From an uncultured Fidelibacterota bacterium (lineage in GTDB: Bacteria > Fidelibacterota > Marinisomatia > Marinisomatales > UBA8229): a DNA stretch of 12,286 bases. The position numbers and the translations under genes are program-made. How positions within the stretch are numbered: the first letter of the stretch is position 1; every line of letters begins with the position of its first letter. Positions 1 to 7,768 of the stretch are shown here, one piece after another. The stretch spans positions 1 through 12,286 of the forward strand of contig CAJXJG010000034.1 in the NCBI GenBank assembly GCA_913054425.1. Reading direction: 5' to 3'. The notes under the pieces were generated by a model that made no database searches, had not been told where the DNA came from, and was given only the letters and a program-made list of their open reading frames with translations.

Positions 1-1
1 T

Positions 2-253
2 CTTATCAAATCTTTTATAGCGTTAAATATTTTTTTGGTTTTTGCCGCTATTGTAAATATGTTGATAGACTCAAATTATTTCTGGATTTGCGGCAAACCG
101 GTGAATCATGTCGGAGAACGCATTCCCACTCTCCTGGATTATTTGGGTCCCTGGCCGTGGTATATCCTCACTGCTGAATTTGTAGCATTAGCTCATTTTC
201 TATTAGCTTACAGCCCTTTTTATTTCATGAACAAACGAAAGCTTGATAAATGA
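2..253 (+). CDS. TIGR02206/YwaF-like integral membrane protein, 3' end only
   Basis: The reading frame is open from the first complete codon at base 2, so the gene begins upstream of the window; the TTG at 35 is just an internal Leu codon. About 83 C-terminal residues are visible. They contain two hydrophobic stretches, the first around LNIFLVFAAIVNMLI and the second around WYILTAEFVALAHFLLAY, separated by a loop ending in LLDYLGPWPWY. That LGPWPWY-then-helix ending, with a preceding NYFW..GKP segment, is what I know from the TIGR02206 family of small multi-helix membrane proteins (B. subtilis YwaF type), whose function is unknown. The stop codon overlaps the start of the next gene (ATGA), so the two are probably cotranscribed and translationally coupled. 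The family call is from memory of the motif. Confidence 0.75.
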   Translation, partial: LIKSFIALNIFLVFAAIVNMLIDSNYFWICGKPVNHVGERIPTLLDYLGPWPWYILTAEFVALAHFLLAYSPFYFMNKRKLDK

Positions 254-2409
254 ATCGCAATTTTTTATTCTCCGTCATAATTGGAATTGCAGTCGTAATG
301 ATGGTCATTAATAGGCAGAAAGAAGAAACAGTAATGAAAACTCCGGTTGCTGAAAAAATCCCACACAAAACAACGATTCACGGTTATGATCTAGTTGATA
401 ATTACCATTGGATGCGTTTAACAGATAAACAAAAGTTGGCAAAGGATCCTGATGCTCAAACTCAAAAAGTGATGGATAATTTGAAAGCAGAGAATGCTTA
501 TAAAGAAGCCAAACTGAAACATACTGAACAATTTCAGGGAAAATTGTTTGATGAAATAGTGGGACGGATTAAAAAAGATGACGAATCCGTTCCTTATTTA
601 GACAACGGGTATTGGTATTATACTCGTTATGAAGAGGATAAAGAGTATCCCATATACTGCCGCAAAAAAGGATCGCTGGACAATGCAGAAGAAATAATGA
701 TTAATGTTAATGAATGGGCGGAGGGTCACGACTATTTTTCATTAACAGGGTTGTCCGTTAGTCCAAATAATCGGTTATTGGTTTTTAGTGTAGATACACT
801 AAGCAGGCGTATATATACAATAAATGTAAAGGATCTTGAAACTGGTGAAATTCTAAAAGATAAAATTCGTGGAACTGAAGGTTATGCAGCGTGGGCCAAT
901 GACAGCGAAACATTTTTTTATACCACAAAAAATGAAGTCACCCTTCTTTCAGATCATATTAATAGGCATAAAATGAGTACACCACAAGCTGAAGATGTGC
1001 GGGTATATACTGAAACGGATAATTCCTTTTACATCGGTGTCTATCGTTCTAAATCTGATAAATATATCATCATTTATAATTCCAGTACTTTGGCCAGTGA
1101 TTATTACGTTTTAGAAGCTGATAACCCGGAAGGTAAATTTCATTCATTTTCTTCCCGGGAAAAAGAGCATGAATATTCCATCGAGCATTACAAAGACAAG
1201 TTTTATATTGTTACAAATTGGGGCGCCACCAACTTCCGGCTGATGGAAACACCGGATGGTGCAACATCAAAGGAAAACTGGACTGAAGTGATTGCTCACG
1301 GTGATGATGTATTATTAAGCAATATTGAAGTGTTTGCGAATCATATGGTCCTCAGCGAACGAAAAGATGGCTTGCGGCAATTACGTATTATAGATCAGCG
1401 GTCAGGCAATGAACATTATATGGATTTTGGTGAAGATGTTTATGCTGCGTACACACTCACAAACTTGAACTTTGATACAAATATTTTAAGGTATGGTTTT
1501 ACATCACTGAAAACACCGTTTTCGACGATTGATTACAACATGGATACGCGTGAATCAACATTATTGAAACAAACCGAGGTAGTTGGAGGCCACAATCCCG
1601 GCGCATATACAACAGAGCGTTTGTTTGCCACAGCAAGAGATGGTAAAAAAGTACCTATCTCGATCATTTATAAAAAAGGATTTAAGCAAAACGGTGAAGG
1701 GAATTTATTGCAGTATGGATATGGTTCATATGGGGCAACTGTCGATCCTTCGTTCAGTTCAACCCGATTGAGTTTATTGGACAGGGGTTTTGCTTTTGCA
1801 ATTGCTCATGTTCGGGGAAGTCAGACGTATGGACGTCCCTGGTATGAAGACGGTAAGATGTTTAACAAGATGAACACGTTTACAGATTTTGTCGATTGCA
1901 GTAAATATTTGATACAGAAAAAATATACGAGTGCAAATCATTTATTTGCTATGGGCGGGAGTGCAGGCGGGTTACTCATGGGTGCAGTATTGAACTTGGC
2001 GCCCGAAGTATACAAAGGCGTATTAGTTTCTGTTCCATTTGTAGACGTGGTTAATACAATGTTGGATGAAACTATTCCGCTTACATCAAATGAGTGGGAT
2101 GAATGGGGTGATCCACGGGAAAAGAATGAGTTTGATTATATGATGACATATTCACCTTACGATAATGTGGAGGTTAAGGATTACCCCAATATGCTTGTGA
2201 CCACTGGTTATTTTGATTCCCAAGTACAATATTGGGAGCCGCAGAAATGGGTGGCTAAACTCCGCGATATGAAAACTGATTATAATTTGTTGGTATTTCA
2301 TATTAATATGGAGGCAGGCCATGGCGGGAAATCAGGTCGGTTTCGCCGCTACCGTGAAGTAGCACTGGAATATGCTTTTATGTTCGATATTGCAGGAATT
2401 AAAAGATAA
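250..2409 (+). CDS. S9A prolyl oligopeptidase family protease (oligopeptidase B-like), membrane-anchored or exported
   Basis: The 719-residue length fits the S9A family plus an N-terminal extension. Residues 5-20 (FLFSVIIGIAVVMMVI) form one hydrophobic segment after MNR with no clear signal-peptidase site or lipobox, so I expect a signal anchor or export to the periplasm. Then comes the typical family opening with HGY..VDNYHWMR (about residues 44-56), a propeller region to about residue 440, and the C-terminal alpha/beta-hydrolase domain. The catalytic triad is visible: Ser571 in GGSAGG, Asp656 in GYFDSQVQYWEP and His691 in EAGHGGKSGR. The family hydrolyses short peptides on the carboxyl side of basic residues (oligopeptidase B) or proline (POP). 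The GYFDSQVQYWEPQKW and AGHGGKSGRFR segments favour the OpB branch, but I cannot settle specificity. It overlaps both neighbours by a few bases. Met29 is an alternative start giving a cytoplasmic form, but the upstream ATG overlapping the previous stop looks better. Confidence 0.92.
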   Translation: MNRNFLFSVIIGIAVVMMVINRQKEETVMKTPVAEKIPHKTTIHGYDLVDNYHWMRLTDKQKLAKDPDAQTQKVMDNLKAENAYKEAKLKHTEQFQGKLFDEIVGRIKKDDESVPYLDNGYWYYTRYEEDKEYPIYCRKKGSLDNAEEIMINVNEWAEGHDYFSLTGLSVSPNNRLLVFSVDTLSRRIYTINVKDLETGEILKDKIRGTEGYAAWANDSETFFYTTKNEVTLLSDHINRHKMSTPQAEDVRVYTETDNSFYIGVYRSKSDKYIIIYNSSTLASDYYVLEADNPEGKFHSFSSREKEHEYSIEHYKDKFYIVTNWGATNFRLMETPDGATSKENWTEVIAHGDDVLLSNIEVFANHMVLSERKDGLRQLRIIDQRSGNEHYMDFGEDVYAAYTLTNLNFDTNILRYGFTSLKTPFSTIDYNMDTRESTLLKQTEVVGGHNPGAYTTERLFATARDGKKVPISIIYKKGFKQNGEGNLLQYGYGSYGATVDPSFSSTRLSLLDRGFAFAIAHVRGSQTYGRPWYEDGKMFNKMNTFTDFVDCSKYLIQKKYTSANHLFAMGGSAGGLLMGAVLNLAPEVYKGVLVSVPFVDVVNTMLDETIPLTSNEWDEWGDPREKNEFDYMMTYSPYDNVEVKDYPNMLVTTGYFDSQVQYWEPQKWVAKLRDMKTDYNLLVFHINMEAGHGGKSGRFRRYREVALEYAFMFDIAGIKR

Positions 2410-2915
2410 TGTATAAGTCTCTTATCATTTTAGGAGCTATTGTTGTTCTTTTTGGACAGAATCAAAACCGTCTATTCTGGGACGGAAGGGACTGGAAAAG
2501 GGTGGAACAGCTGGTGGATTACAATCCGGAACATTCATACAAAGTTAAGGCGGCCTATGTGAACGGTGTGCTGGATGGACGTTTGTTTTATTATTTCAAG
2601 ATCTGGGCCGAACAATCAGAATTTGCGGACAGCATATTCGCAGAACCTGTCGATTATTTATCTACCAAAGAACTGGTTAAGTCTCTCGATAGTTTTTATG
2701 AGGAGCTTCTTAACATATATGTTCCACTGCCTTCAGCCATCATTATCGCAAACATGTACGGAGAGCAAGCACCTGTCGCCCTGATAGATGATTATGTTCA
2801 GCAGTCAAAACTCTGGATTAATCAATTGATGTTGGATATGGAAAGAGATGGATATGAAAATTTACTTGAAGAAAAGGTGGAAAAATACCAGGAGAGATAT
2901 CGAAACGAAAAATAA
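2409..2915 (+). CDS. Small exported protein of unknown function
   Basis: 168 residues. The ATG shares a base with the stop codon of the peptidase (TAATG), so it is probably translated by coupling. Residues 1-17 form a short signal peptide (MYKSLIILGAIVVLFGQ), with cleavage likely near Gln17. The mature part is acidic and aromatic-rich. It has a FWDGRDW segment (23-29), KAAYVNGVLDG (47-57), a helix LVKSLDSFYEELLN (89-102) followed by PLPSAI (106-111), and a charged C-terminal helix with EEKVEKYQERYRNEK. The layout W..W, K.AYV.G..DG, then LD.FY....N with P..AI recalls small periplasmic proteins found in many Proteobacteria and, loosely, the Rap1a/Tai immunity fold. That resemblance is weak and no function is assigned. 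It is probably in the same transcript as the peptidase and may be a periplasmic partner, which is inference from position only. Confidence 0.7.
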   Translation: MYKSLIILGAIVVLFGQNQNRLFWDGRDWKRVEQLVDYNPEHSYKVKAAYVNGVLDGRLFYYFKIWAEQSEFADSIFAEPVDYLSTKELVKSLDSFYEELLNIYVPLPSAIIIANMYGEQAPVALIDDYVQQSKLWINQLMLDMERDGYENLLEEKVEKYQERYRNEK

Positions 2916-3035
2916 CTAAGCACCATAGAAATTTCGTTTAATCCTTTTTAGCCGAAATATATAAACAATAATCAACCCCGCTTCCGGTTTGATCGTAATA
3001 ATAAGTGAGGGAAAGGATTGATTCTACTGTCTAAT

Positions 3036-3054
3036 TTGTAATAAAATATTGCAC
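3036..3054 (+). promoter_or_regulatory. Degenerate copy of the 19-bp palindrome upstream of the kinase gene
   Basis: TTGTAATAAAATATTGCAC reads as an imperfect inverted repeat (TGTAATA/TATTGCA, 6 of 7 arm pairs matched around an AAA centre). It lies 35 bp, centre to centre, upstream of the near-perfect palindrome at 3071-3089. It may be a second, weaker regulator site, but in AT-rich intergenic DNA this could be chance. Confidence 0.3.
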
Positions 3055-3073
3055 TAAAGTATAAATATATTTG
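3036..3073 (+). promoter_or_regulatory. Putative housekeeping promoter of the kinase/regulator operon
   Basis: Two overlapping readings are possible. A sigma-70-like pair is TTGTAA (3036-3041), an 18-bp spacer, then TATAAA (3060-3065). A Bacteroidetes-style -7 element TATATTTG (TAnnTTTG) lies at 3066-3073, but no TTTG sits at the usual distance upstream. Either reading puts transcription start at about 3072-3082, inside the palindrome at 3071-3089 and some 30-40 bases before the GTG start codon. The call rests on motif matching by eye in AT-rich sequence. Confidence 0.35.
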
Positions 3074-3089
3074 TAAATTATATTTACAA
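3071..3089 (+). promoter_or_regulatory. 19-bp near-perfect palindrome, likely operator or regulator-binding site
   Basis: TTGTAAATTATATTTACAA has 8-bp perfectly complementary arms (TTGTAAAT/ATTTACAA) around TAT. It begins 21 bases upstream of the GTG start of the histidine kinase and overlaps the predicted promoter or transcript start. It shares 14 of 19 positions with each of the two palindromes downstream of the response-regulator gene (7662-7680, 7686-7704), which suggests one DNA-binding protein acts at both places. The adjacent NtrC-type regulator is the obvious candidate. Overlap with the promoter suggests repression or autoregulation. The palindrome is directly visible; its role is inferred. 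Confidence 0.55.
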
Positions 3090-3109
3090 TATAGTAGAAA
3101 TATTCTCCG

Positions 3110-6100
3110 GTGGGTAAAAATTACAAATTCATATTTTTTATTTTCTGTACAGTTTTGTTGTGCAGTAGTGGATTTGCGAATACTGCATTGTGGGTGAAAA
3201 CGATGTTTCAATCTGAAAGAAATGTCAGTTCACTTCTTCCGGAGTTTTCCGATGCTTATGGTGTGGCTTTCCGGGATTTGGATGGTGACGGGGATGCTGA
3301 TTTGTATGTTGTGAGGTTTCGCAACCTGAACCGGATGTTTCTCTACCAAAGCACAAAAGGAAGGTTCAAGGATATAACGATTCAGACCGGCCTTGGGGGT
3401 AATCTTTATCCCCGCTATTTGGAAAACCTCGAGTTAGGCGCTTCGGTTGTGGACTATGATAATGACGGTTTGCAGGATGTGATGATTGCAGGTTGGGGAG
3501 TAACTACAAAACTGTTTCGACAATCACAAAAATTGAAATTCCAGGATGTATCAGAGCAGGTTGGCATTCAAACACCATTCAGCGGCAACGGGGCAGCCTG
3601 GGCTGATGTGGATGTGGATGGGGATCTGGATCTTTATTTGACAAATGAGCATGGTGAAAACAGATTGTATATCCAATCATCACGTGGAACCTTCACGGAC
3701 AAGGCAGTGGAGTTTGGTGTCAATAATGGAGGAATCAGCCAAAGCGCTTCCTTTGCTGATGTGGATTTGGACGGTTATCCGGACCTCTATGTCTGCAATT
3801 GGCACGCACCGGATATTTTTTACCGAAACGTCCGTGGTGAACGGTTTGAAAAAATGTTACTTCCTCTGGCTCATCTGACACAAGCTCTGAATAGCAATGG
3901 CGTACAATTCGGGGATGTAGATAACGACGGAGATTTGGATCTTCTGATCTCAGATAGGCAGAAAGAGAGTCGGCTCTATATCAATAACGGCGGGAATCAG
4001 AAAGAGTGGGATTTTAGAGATATGACAGATAAGACTGGAGTGCAGAACCACTTTCCATCCTATTCGGGAATCATTGCTGATCTGGATAACGATGGGTGGC
4101 AGGATATTTTCTTCACCAATATCGGACCAAATTTGTTTTTCAGAAATAAACAGGATGGAACATTTGCATTGGTATACCAGGAAAAGATTAATGCTCAATC
4201 AAGGCTTCAATACTATAGCACAGGGGCAGCTGTAGCAGACCTGGAGGGCGATGGAGATCTGGATCTATTTGTAGCAAGTAAGGATACCATCAGTACCTTA
4301 TTTTTGAACCCGGGAACAGCAGGCCAGTCCATTCGACTTTACCTGGAAGGAGTTCAGAGTAATCGCGATGCAATTGGTGCAAAAGTATGGCTTTATTCTA
4401 TTCAGGATGGGGAGGGATCTCGATCTTTGGCTGGATACAGGGAAGTTTCAGGTGGCGGCGGGTATTTATCAATCGGAGAGGCAGTAGTGCATTTTGGTGT
4501 TGAGGACGGTTTTCAATATGTTGCTCTGGTGCAATTTCCCTCCGGGGAAAAAGTGGAGGTGGTTGGATTAAACCCGGGAGAATTTCGTAAGGTTCGGGAA
4601 ATGTCAGGAGTATTGCGAAGCGTGGTTCTTGCCAAGAGAGAAATTATGCGTAAACTTCGATTCCCGGCTTTCTGGTTCAACTTCAGTTTTGTTTTTGTCA
4701 TGGCAGCCTGTTTAATGATTTTCTTAAATCTTTCTTTCAAACGATATGAGTGGTCGAACCGTCAGGTTGTTGGATTTCTGTTTGGTGGACTGGCTATTCT
4801 TTACCTTGTTTATGGGCTTATGGAGGGACGTTCAATGCAGAAAGTACTTTCTGTATTGACGGTAACGGAGTTTGTGGTGATAAGCATATTTTTGGGATTT
4901 ATGGAAAAAATGTATCGCGGGCAACTCCAGCGGTTTGAATATCGAAAAGTACTGAAGGATATTTCGGAGCAGGTGATTTTGATTCGAGATAAAAACGAGT
5001 TGTTTCAAAAGCTTATATCCACCATAAGCAAGACTCTGGATGTGTCATTTACCTGTATTTGTGTTCTAAATGGTAAAAAGTTAGTACGAGCAAAAATAGT
5101 TGGCAGTACCGATAAAATTCCAGAAGCAGTGAACCTTACAAATTCCCAATGCAAAGCACTCAATACAAAAGGTGTGGCCTTCGAGAAAGAAGTGAGATCA
5201 GTTTATCCGGAACTGCCGGAAGGAACGGTTTTTTTCCCGATTGTATATCAGGGGCCATCAACAGCAATATTAATAATAGGTGAAATAGGGGATGGAAATC
5301 CTGTGCAAAAAGAAGATCGGGAATTGTTATCTATTGTTGCAAATCAAACTGCCCTGTCACTTGAAAATATAGACTTTATTGAGGAAACAAAAAGTTTGAC
5401 CCGAAAGGTTGCAGAATCGAAAACCCGGAATCAATATGTAGAAGAGTTGGAAGAAAGAAATCTGATACAAAAGGATCTTCTTGAAAAATTGAAATCAACC
5501 CAAGCACAATTAGTTCAGAGTGAAAAAATGTCCAGTTTAGGGCAGTTGGTGGCAGGAATTGCGCATGAGTTAAATAACCCCATCAGTTTCATTTATGCGA
5601 ACATGAAGGAATTGCAAAAATATATTGATGTTTTGACCAGGAAAGAAAAAGTTGACAAGGATGAATTTCAATATATCCGTGGAGATGTACGAAAACTGAT
5701 AACAGAAAGCATGGAAGGAAGCAACAGGGTGAAAGCTATCGTGGAAAATTTGCGAAATTTTTCACGGATTGATGAAGGAGAATTCAATCAATCTGATATT
5801 CACAAAGGAATTGATTCGGCTGTACTGTTGTTAAGTAAGGAAGCAGGTGAAAGGATCAGGTTTCATAAAAAATATGGAGATATCCCGGAGATCCTTTGTA
5901 TGCCCGGACATTTGAATCAAGTATTCATGAACCTGCTCTTGAATGGGGTTCAGGCAATTCAGGGAGAAGGAAATATTTGGATCAGCACGAGTTTGGACAA
6001 TTCATGGGTGATAATTAATATCCAAGACGATGGAAAAGGGATAGAGGAAAAAGAATTGAGCAAAATTTTTGATCCGTTTTATTCAACCAAACTAATTGGG

Positions 6101-6235
6101 GAAGGAACCGGACTTGGATTAAGTATCAGCTACGGAATTATTGAAAAACACCATGGATCAATATTGGTTGAAAGCAAGGTAGGCGAAGGCACAACTTTCA
6201 AAGTCAAAATACCTTCAGGAAAAGGAAAAAATTGA
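3110..6235 (+). CDS. Sensor histidine kinase with periplasmic FG-GAP propeller and ASPIC/UnbV sensor
   Basis: 1041 residues from a GTG start, the only in-frame start after the stop at 3095. It gives a clean signal peptide, MGKNYKFIFFIFCTVLLCSS then GFA|NT. No clear Shine-Dalgarno sequence precedes it. Seven FG-GAP/VCBS-type acidic loops (DxDxDGxxD-like) start at residues 56, 115, 166, 217, 269, 324 and 377, as in a seven-bladed integrin-alpha-like propeller that binds Ca2+. The seventh has Glu in one position (DLEGDGDLD). An ASPIC/UnbV domain follows (about 406-495, with SNRDAIGAKV, GGGGYLS, HFG and FPSGEKVEV). Three membrane helices (about 520-541, 553-573, 579-598) put the C-terminus in the cytoplasm. 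Then come a GAF-like domain (about 612-760), a coiled coil (to about 812), HisKA with phospho-acceptor His819 in IAHELNNP, and HATPase with an N-box at 941-945, DDGKGI at 973-978 and GTGLGL at 999-1004. There is no receiver or HAMP domain. The stop overlaps the ATG of the cognate regulator. The kinase core resembles HupT/NtrB-type kinases. The ligand is unknown. Confidence 0.93.
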   Translation: MGKNYKFIFFIFCTVLLCSSGFANTALWVKTMFQSERNVSSLLPEFSDAYGVAFRDLDGDGDADLYVVRFRNLNRMFLYQSTKGRFKDITIQTGLGGNLYPRYLENLELGASVVDYDNDGLQDVMIAGWGVTTKLFRQSQKLKFQDVSEQVGIQTPFSGNGAAWADVDVDGDLDLYLTNEHGENRLYIQSSRGTFTDKAVEFGVNNGGISQSASFADVDLDGYPDLYVCNWHAPDIFYRNVRGERFEKMLLPLAHLTQALNSNGVQFGDVDNDGDLDLLISDRQKESRLYINNGGNQKEWDFRDMTDKTGVQNHFPSYSGIIADLDNDGWQDIFFTNIGPNLFFRNKQDGTFALVYQEKINAQSRLQYYSTGAAVADLEGDGDLDLFVASKDTISTLFLNPGTAGQSIRLYLEGVQSNRDAIGAKVWLYSIQDGEGSRSLAGYREVSGGGGYLSIGEAVVHFGVEDGFQYVALVQFPSGEKVEVVGLNPGEFRKVREMSGVLRSVVLAKREIMRKLRFPAFWFNFSFVFVMAACLMIFLNLSFKRYEWSNRQVVGFLFGGLAILYLVYGLMEGRSMQKVLSVLTVTEFVVISIFLGFMEKMYRGQLQRFEYRKVLKDISEQVILIRDKNELFQKLISTISKTLDVSFTCICVLNGKKLVRAKIVGSTDKIPEAVNLTNSQCKALNTKGVAFEKEVRSVYPELPEGTVFFPIVYQGPSTAILIIGEIGDGNPVQKEDRELLSIVANQTALSLENIDFIEETKSLTRKVAESKTRNQYVEELEERNLIQKDLLEKLKSTQAQLVQSEKMSSLGQLVAGIAHELNNPISFIYANMKELQKYIDVLTRKEKVDKDEFQYIRGDVRKLITESMEGSNRVKAIVENLRNFSRIDEGEFNQSDIHKGIDSAVLLLSKEAGERIRFHKKYGDIPEILCMPGHLNQVFMNLLLNGVQAIQGEGNIWISTSLDNSWVIINIQDDGKGIEEKELSKIFDPFYSTKLIGEGTGLGLSISYGIIEKHHGSILVESKVGEGTTFKVKIPSGKGKN

Positions 6236-7677
6236 TGAGTAGAAATATTTTGAGAAAAATTTTAATTGTGGATGATGAACCTTCAGTTTTGAATTCTTTG
6301 AAGCGTACATTACGAAAAGAACATGATGTTATCCTGTGTCAGGATGGTTTTTCTGCAATGCTGGTCTTGAAAGAGCAGGAAATTGCTGCCATTATCGCAG
6401 ATCAACGCATGCCGAAAATGAATGGTGTTACTCTCTTGGAAAAAGCGATGGAGATCCAACCAGATGCAACCCGGATTCTCATCACAGGATATTCTGATAT
6501 TCAGACTGTCATTGATGCAATCAACGAAGGGAATGTGTATTACTATATTCACAAACCATGGGAACCGGAGGATGTAAATTTGATCGTTCGACAGGCGATT
6601 GAACGCTACAATCTTATCCAGACTAACCGTTCTTTGGTGGCCGAACTTGAGGAAGCAAACCGGTGCTTGTCAGATGAAAACCTGCTTTTAACACAGGATG
6701 CTGAAAAACGGTATTCTTTCGATCAAATTATTGGCAAAAGTCCGGTAATGAACGCTGTATTTACATTGATGAGGAAGGTCATTCCTACAGATACAACTGT
6801 GTTAATTCAGGGAGAAACCGGAACCGGCAAGGAACTTGTTGCGCGGGCAATTCACACAAATGGGTCACGGAAAACCGGGTTGTTTGTCCCCCAGAACTGC
6901 GCTGCACTGCCAGATACACTTCTGGAAAGCGCTCTTTTTGGTCACAAAAAAGGAGCGTTCACTGATGCAGTATCAGATAAAAAAGGATTATTTCAATTGG
7001 CGGATGGGGGAACGATTTTCCTGGATGAGATAACAGACACATCATCAGCGTTTCAACAAAGGCTTTTACGAGTACTCCAGGAAGGTGAGATCCATCCGTT
7101 AGGTTCTGACAATTCAATAAAGGTTGATGTTCGTGTCATTTCAGCAAGTCAAAAAGATTTAGGGGAGGAAGTAAAACAAGGCAGATTTCGTGCTGATCTT
7201 TTTTACCGATTAAATGTATTTCCGGTTACGCTTCCCGCCCTGCGTGAACGGCATGGTGATATTCCCCCTTTAGTTGAACATTTTTTAAGAGTGTATTCCC
7301 AGCGGTTAGGGAAGAAAATCAATGGATTATCTCAGGAGGTCCTCTCTTCGCTTATGGTGTATCCATTCCCCGGGAATGTACGTGAATTGGAGAATATTAT
7401 CGAAAGAGCTGTCGTGTTAGCTATGGATGGATCAACCCTGACAGAAGGTCAAATATTCTTGCATTCTGATCAGATCTTTAATTTTGATTTTGTTTCCCCT
7501 GGCGGGGAAGATAAAAAACTGAAAAACATGGTTGAAGCTTTGGAGAAAAAGGCAATTCTTCAAGAACTCCGGCGGTGGAACGGAAATATCAGTAAAGCAG
7601 CGAAATCATTGGGTTTGAGCCGTCCAGGTTTGTATCAAAAAATTGATCGCTATGAAATCAATTGTAAAAATAATTAA
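6235..7677 (+). CDS. NtrC-family response regulator (REC-AAA+-Fis HTH) with GAFTDA loop
   Basis: I place the start at ATG 6235, which overlaps the kinase stop (TGATG) and has AGGAAAAGGA at 6217-6226 at good spacing; the TTG at 6232 is less likely. This gives 480 residues. The receiver has acidic Asp13-Asp14, phospho-acceptor Asp56 (ADQRMP), Thr84 and Lys107 in HKPWEPED, the HupR/HoxA-like type. A coiled linker (about 120-150) leads to the AAA+ domain with Walker A GETGTGKE (193-200), the sigma-54 contact loop GAFTDA (240-245) where most family members have GAFTGA, Walker B IFLDE ending at Asp264-Glu265, and the downstream RLLRVLQEGE segment. A C-terminal Fis-type helix-turn-helix spans about 451-473 (NISKAAKSLGLSRPGLYQKI). 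It should be phosphorylated by the kinase just upstream and activate transcription from remote sites. Dependence on sigma-54 is probable but not certain: the loop is altered, and Rhodobacter capsulatus HupR is known to work with sigma-70 RNA polymerase. Confidence 0.95.
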   Translation: MSRNILRKILIVDDEPSVLNSLKRTLRKEHDVILCQDGFSAMLVLKEQEIAAIIADQRMPKMNGVTLLEKAMEIQPDATRILITGYSDIQTVIDAINEGNVYYYIHKPWEPEDVNLIVRQAIERYNLIQTNRSLVAELEEANRCLSDENLLLTQDAEKRYSFDQIIGKSPVMNAVFTLMRKVIPTDTTVLIQGETGTGKELVARAIHTNGSRKTGLFVPQNCAALPDTLLESALFGHKKGAFTDAVSDKKGLFQLADGGTIFLDEITDTSSAFQQRLLRVLQEGEIHPLGSDNSIKVDVRVISASQKDLGEEVKQGRFRADLFYRLNVFPVTLPALRERHGDIPPLVEHFLRVYSQRLGKKINGLSQEVLSSLMVYPFPGNVRELENIIERAVVLAMDGSTLTEGQIFLHSDQIFNFDFVSPGGEDKKLKNMVEALEKKAILQELRRWNGNISKAAKSLGLSRPGLYQKIDRYEINCKNN

Positions 7678-7680
7678 CAA
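7662..7680 (+). promoter_or_regulatory. Putative upstream activator site 1
   Basis: TTGTAAAAATAATTAACAA is an imperfect 19-bp inverted repeat (6 of 9 pairs complementary). It matches the palindrome upstream of the kinase at 14 of 19 positions. It overlaps the stop codon of the response regulator and lies about 155 bp upstream of the predicted start from the -24/-12 promoter at 7801, a normal distance for NtrC-family enhancer sites. Confidence 0.45.
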
Positions 7681-7685
7681 CAAAT

Positions 7686-7704
7686 ATGTAAATAAATATT
7701 ACAT
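7686..7704 (+). promoter_or_regulatory. Putative upstream activator site 2
   Basis: ATGTAAATAAATATTACAT has the outer arms ATGTAA/TTACAT and matches the kinase-promoter palindrome at 14 of 19 positions, sharing TGTAAAT and TTACA. Its centre is 24 bp from that of site 1 and about 131 bp upstream of the predicted start. Paired enhancer sites that let regulator oligomers assemble cooperatively are typical of sigma-54 activators. Binding by the neighbouring regulator is inferred. Confidence 0.5.
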
Positions 7705-7721
7705 TTTGTCATTATGACCTT

Positions 7722-7734
7722 TTGAACAATTCAA
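7722..7734 (+). repeat. Short inverted repeat TTGAA-CAA-TTCAA
   Basis: A perfect 5-bp inverted repeat with a 3-base spacer, lying between the activator-like sites and the -24/-12 promoter. A second TTGAA/TTCAA pair with a 5-base spacer lies 48 bases downstream (7770-7784). The two may bind one more regulator, or may be chance in AT-rich DNA. Confidence 0.3.
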
Positions 7735-7768
7735 GTTAGTTTATTTTATAAATGCTGATATTATGGTA

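Noticed and set aside
2971..2993. Hairpin ATCAACC / GGTTTGAT after the first operon as a terminator
   Set aside because: The stem is about 7 bp with a bulge and no T tract follows, so an intrinsic terminator is not supported.
2972..3211. Minus-strand 79-codon frame over the intergenic region and kinase start
   Set aside because: It overlaps the kinase signal-peptide coding region and the promoter/palindrome region, has no RBS, and shows no recognisable protein pattern.
6232..6234. TTG as the start of the response regulator
   Set aside because: ATG at 6235 overlaps the kinase stop codon (TGATG) and has a better-spaced AGGAAAAGGA upstream.
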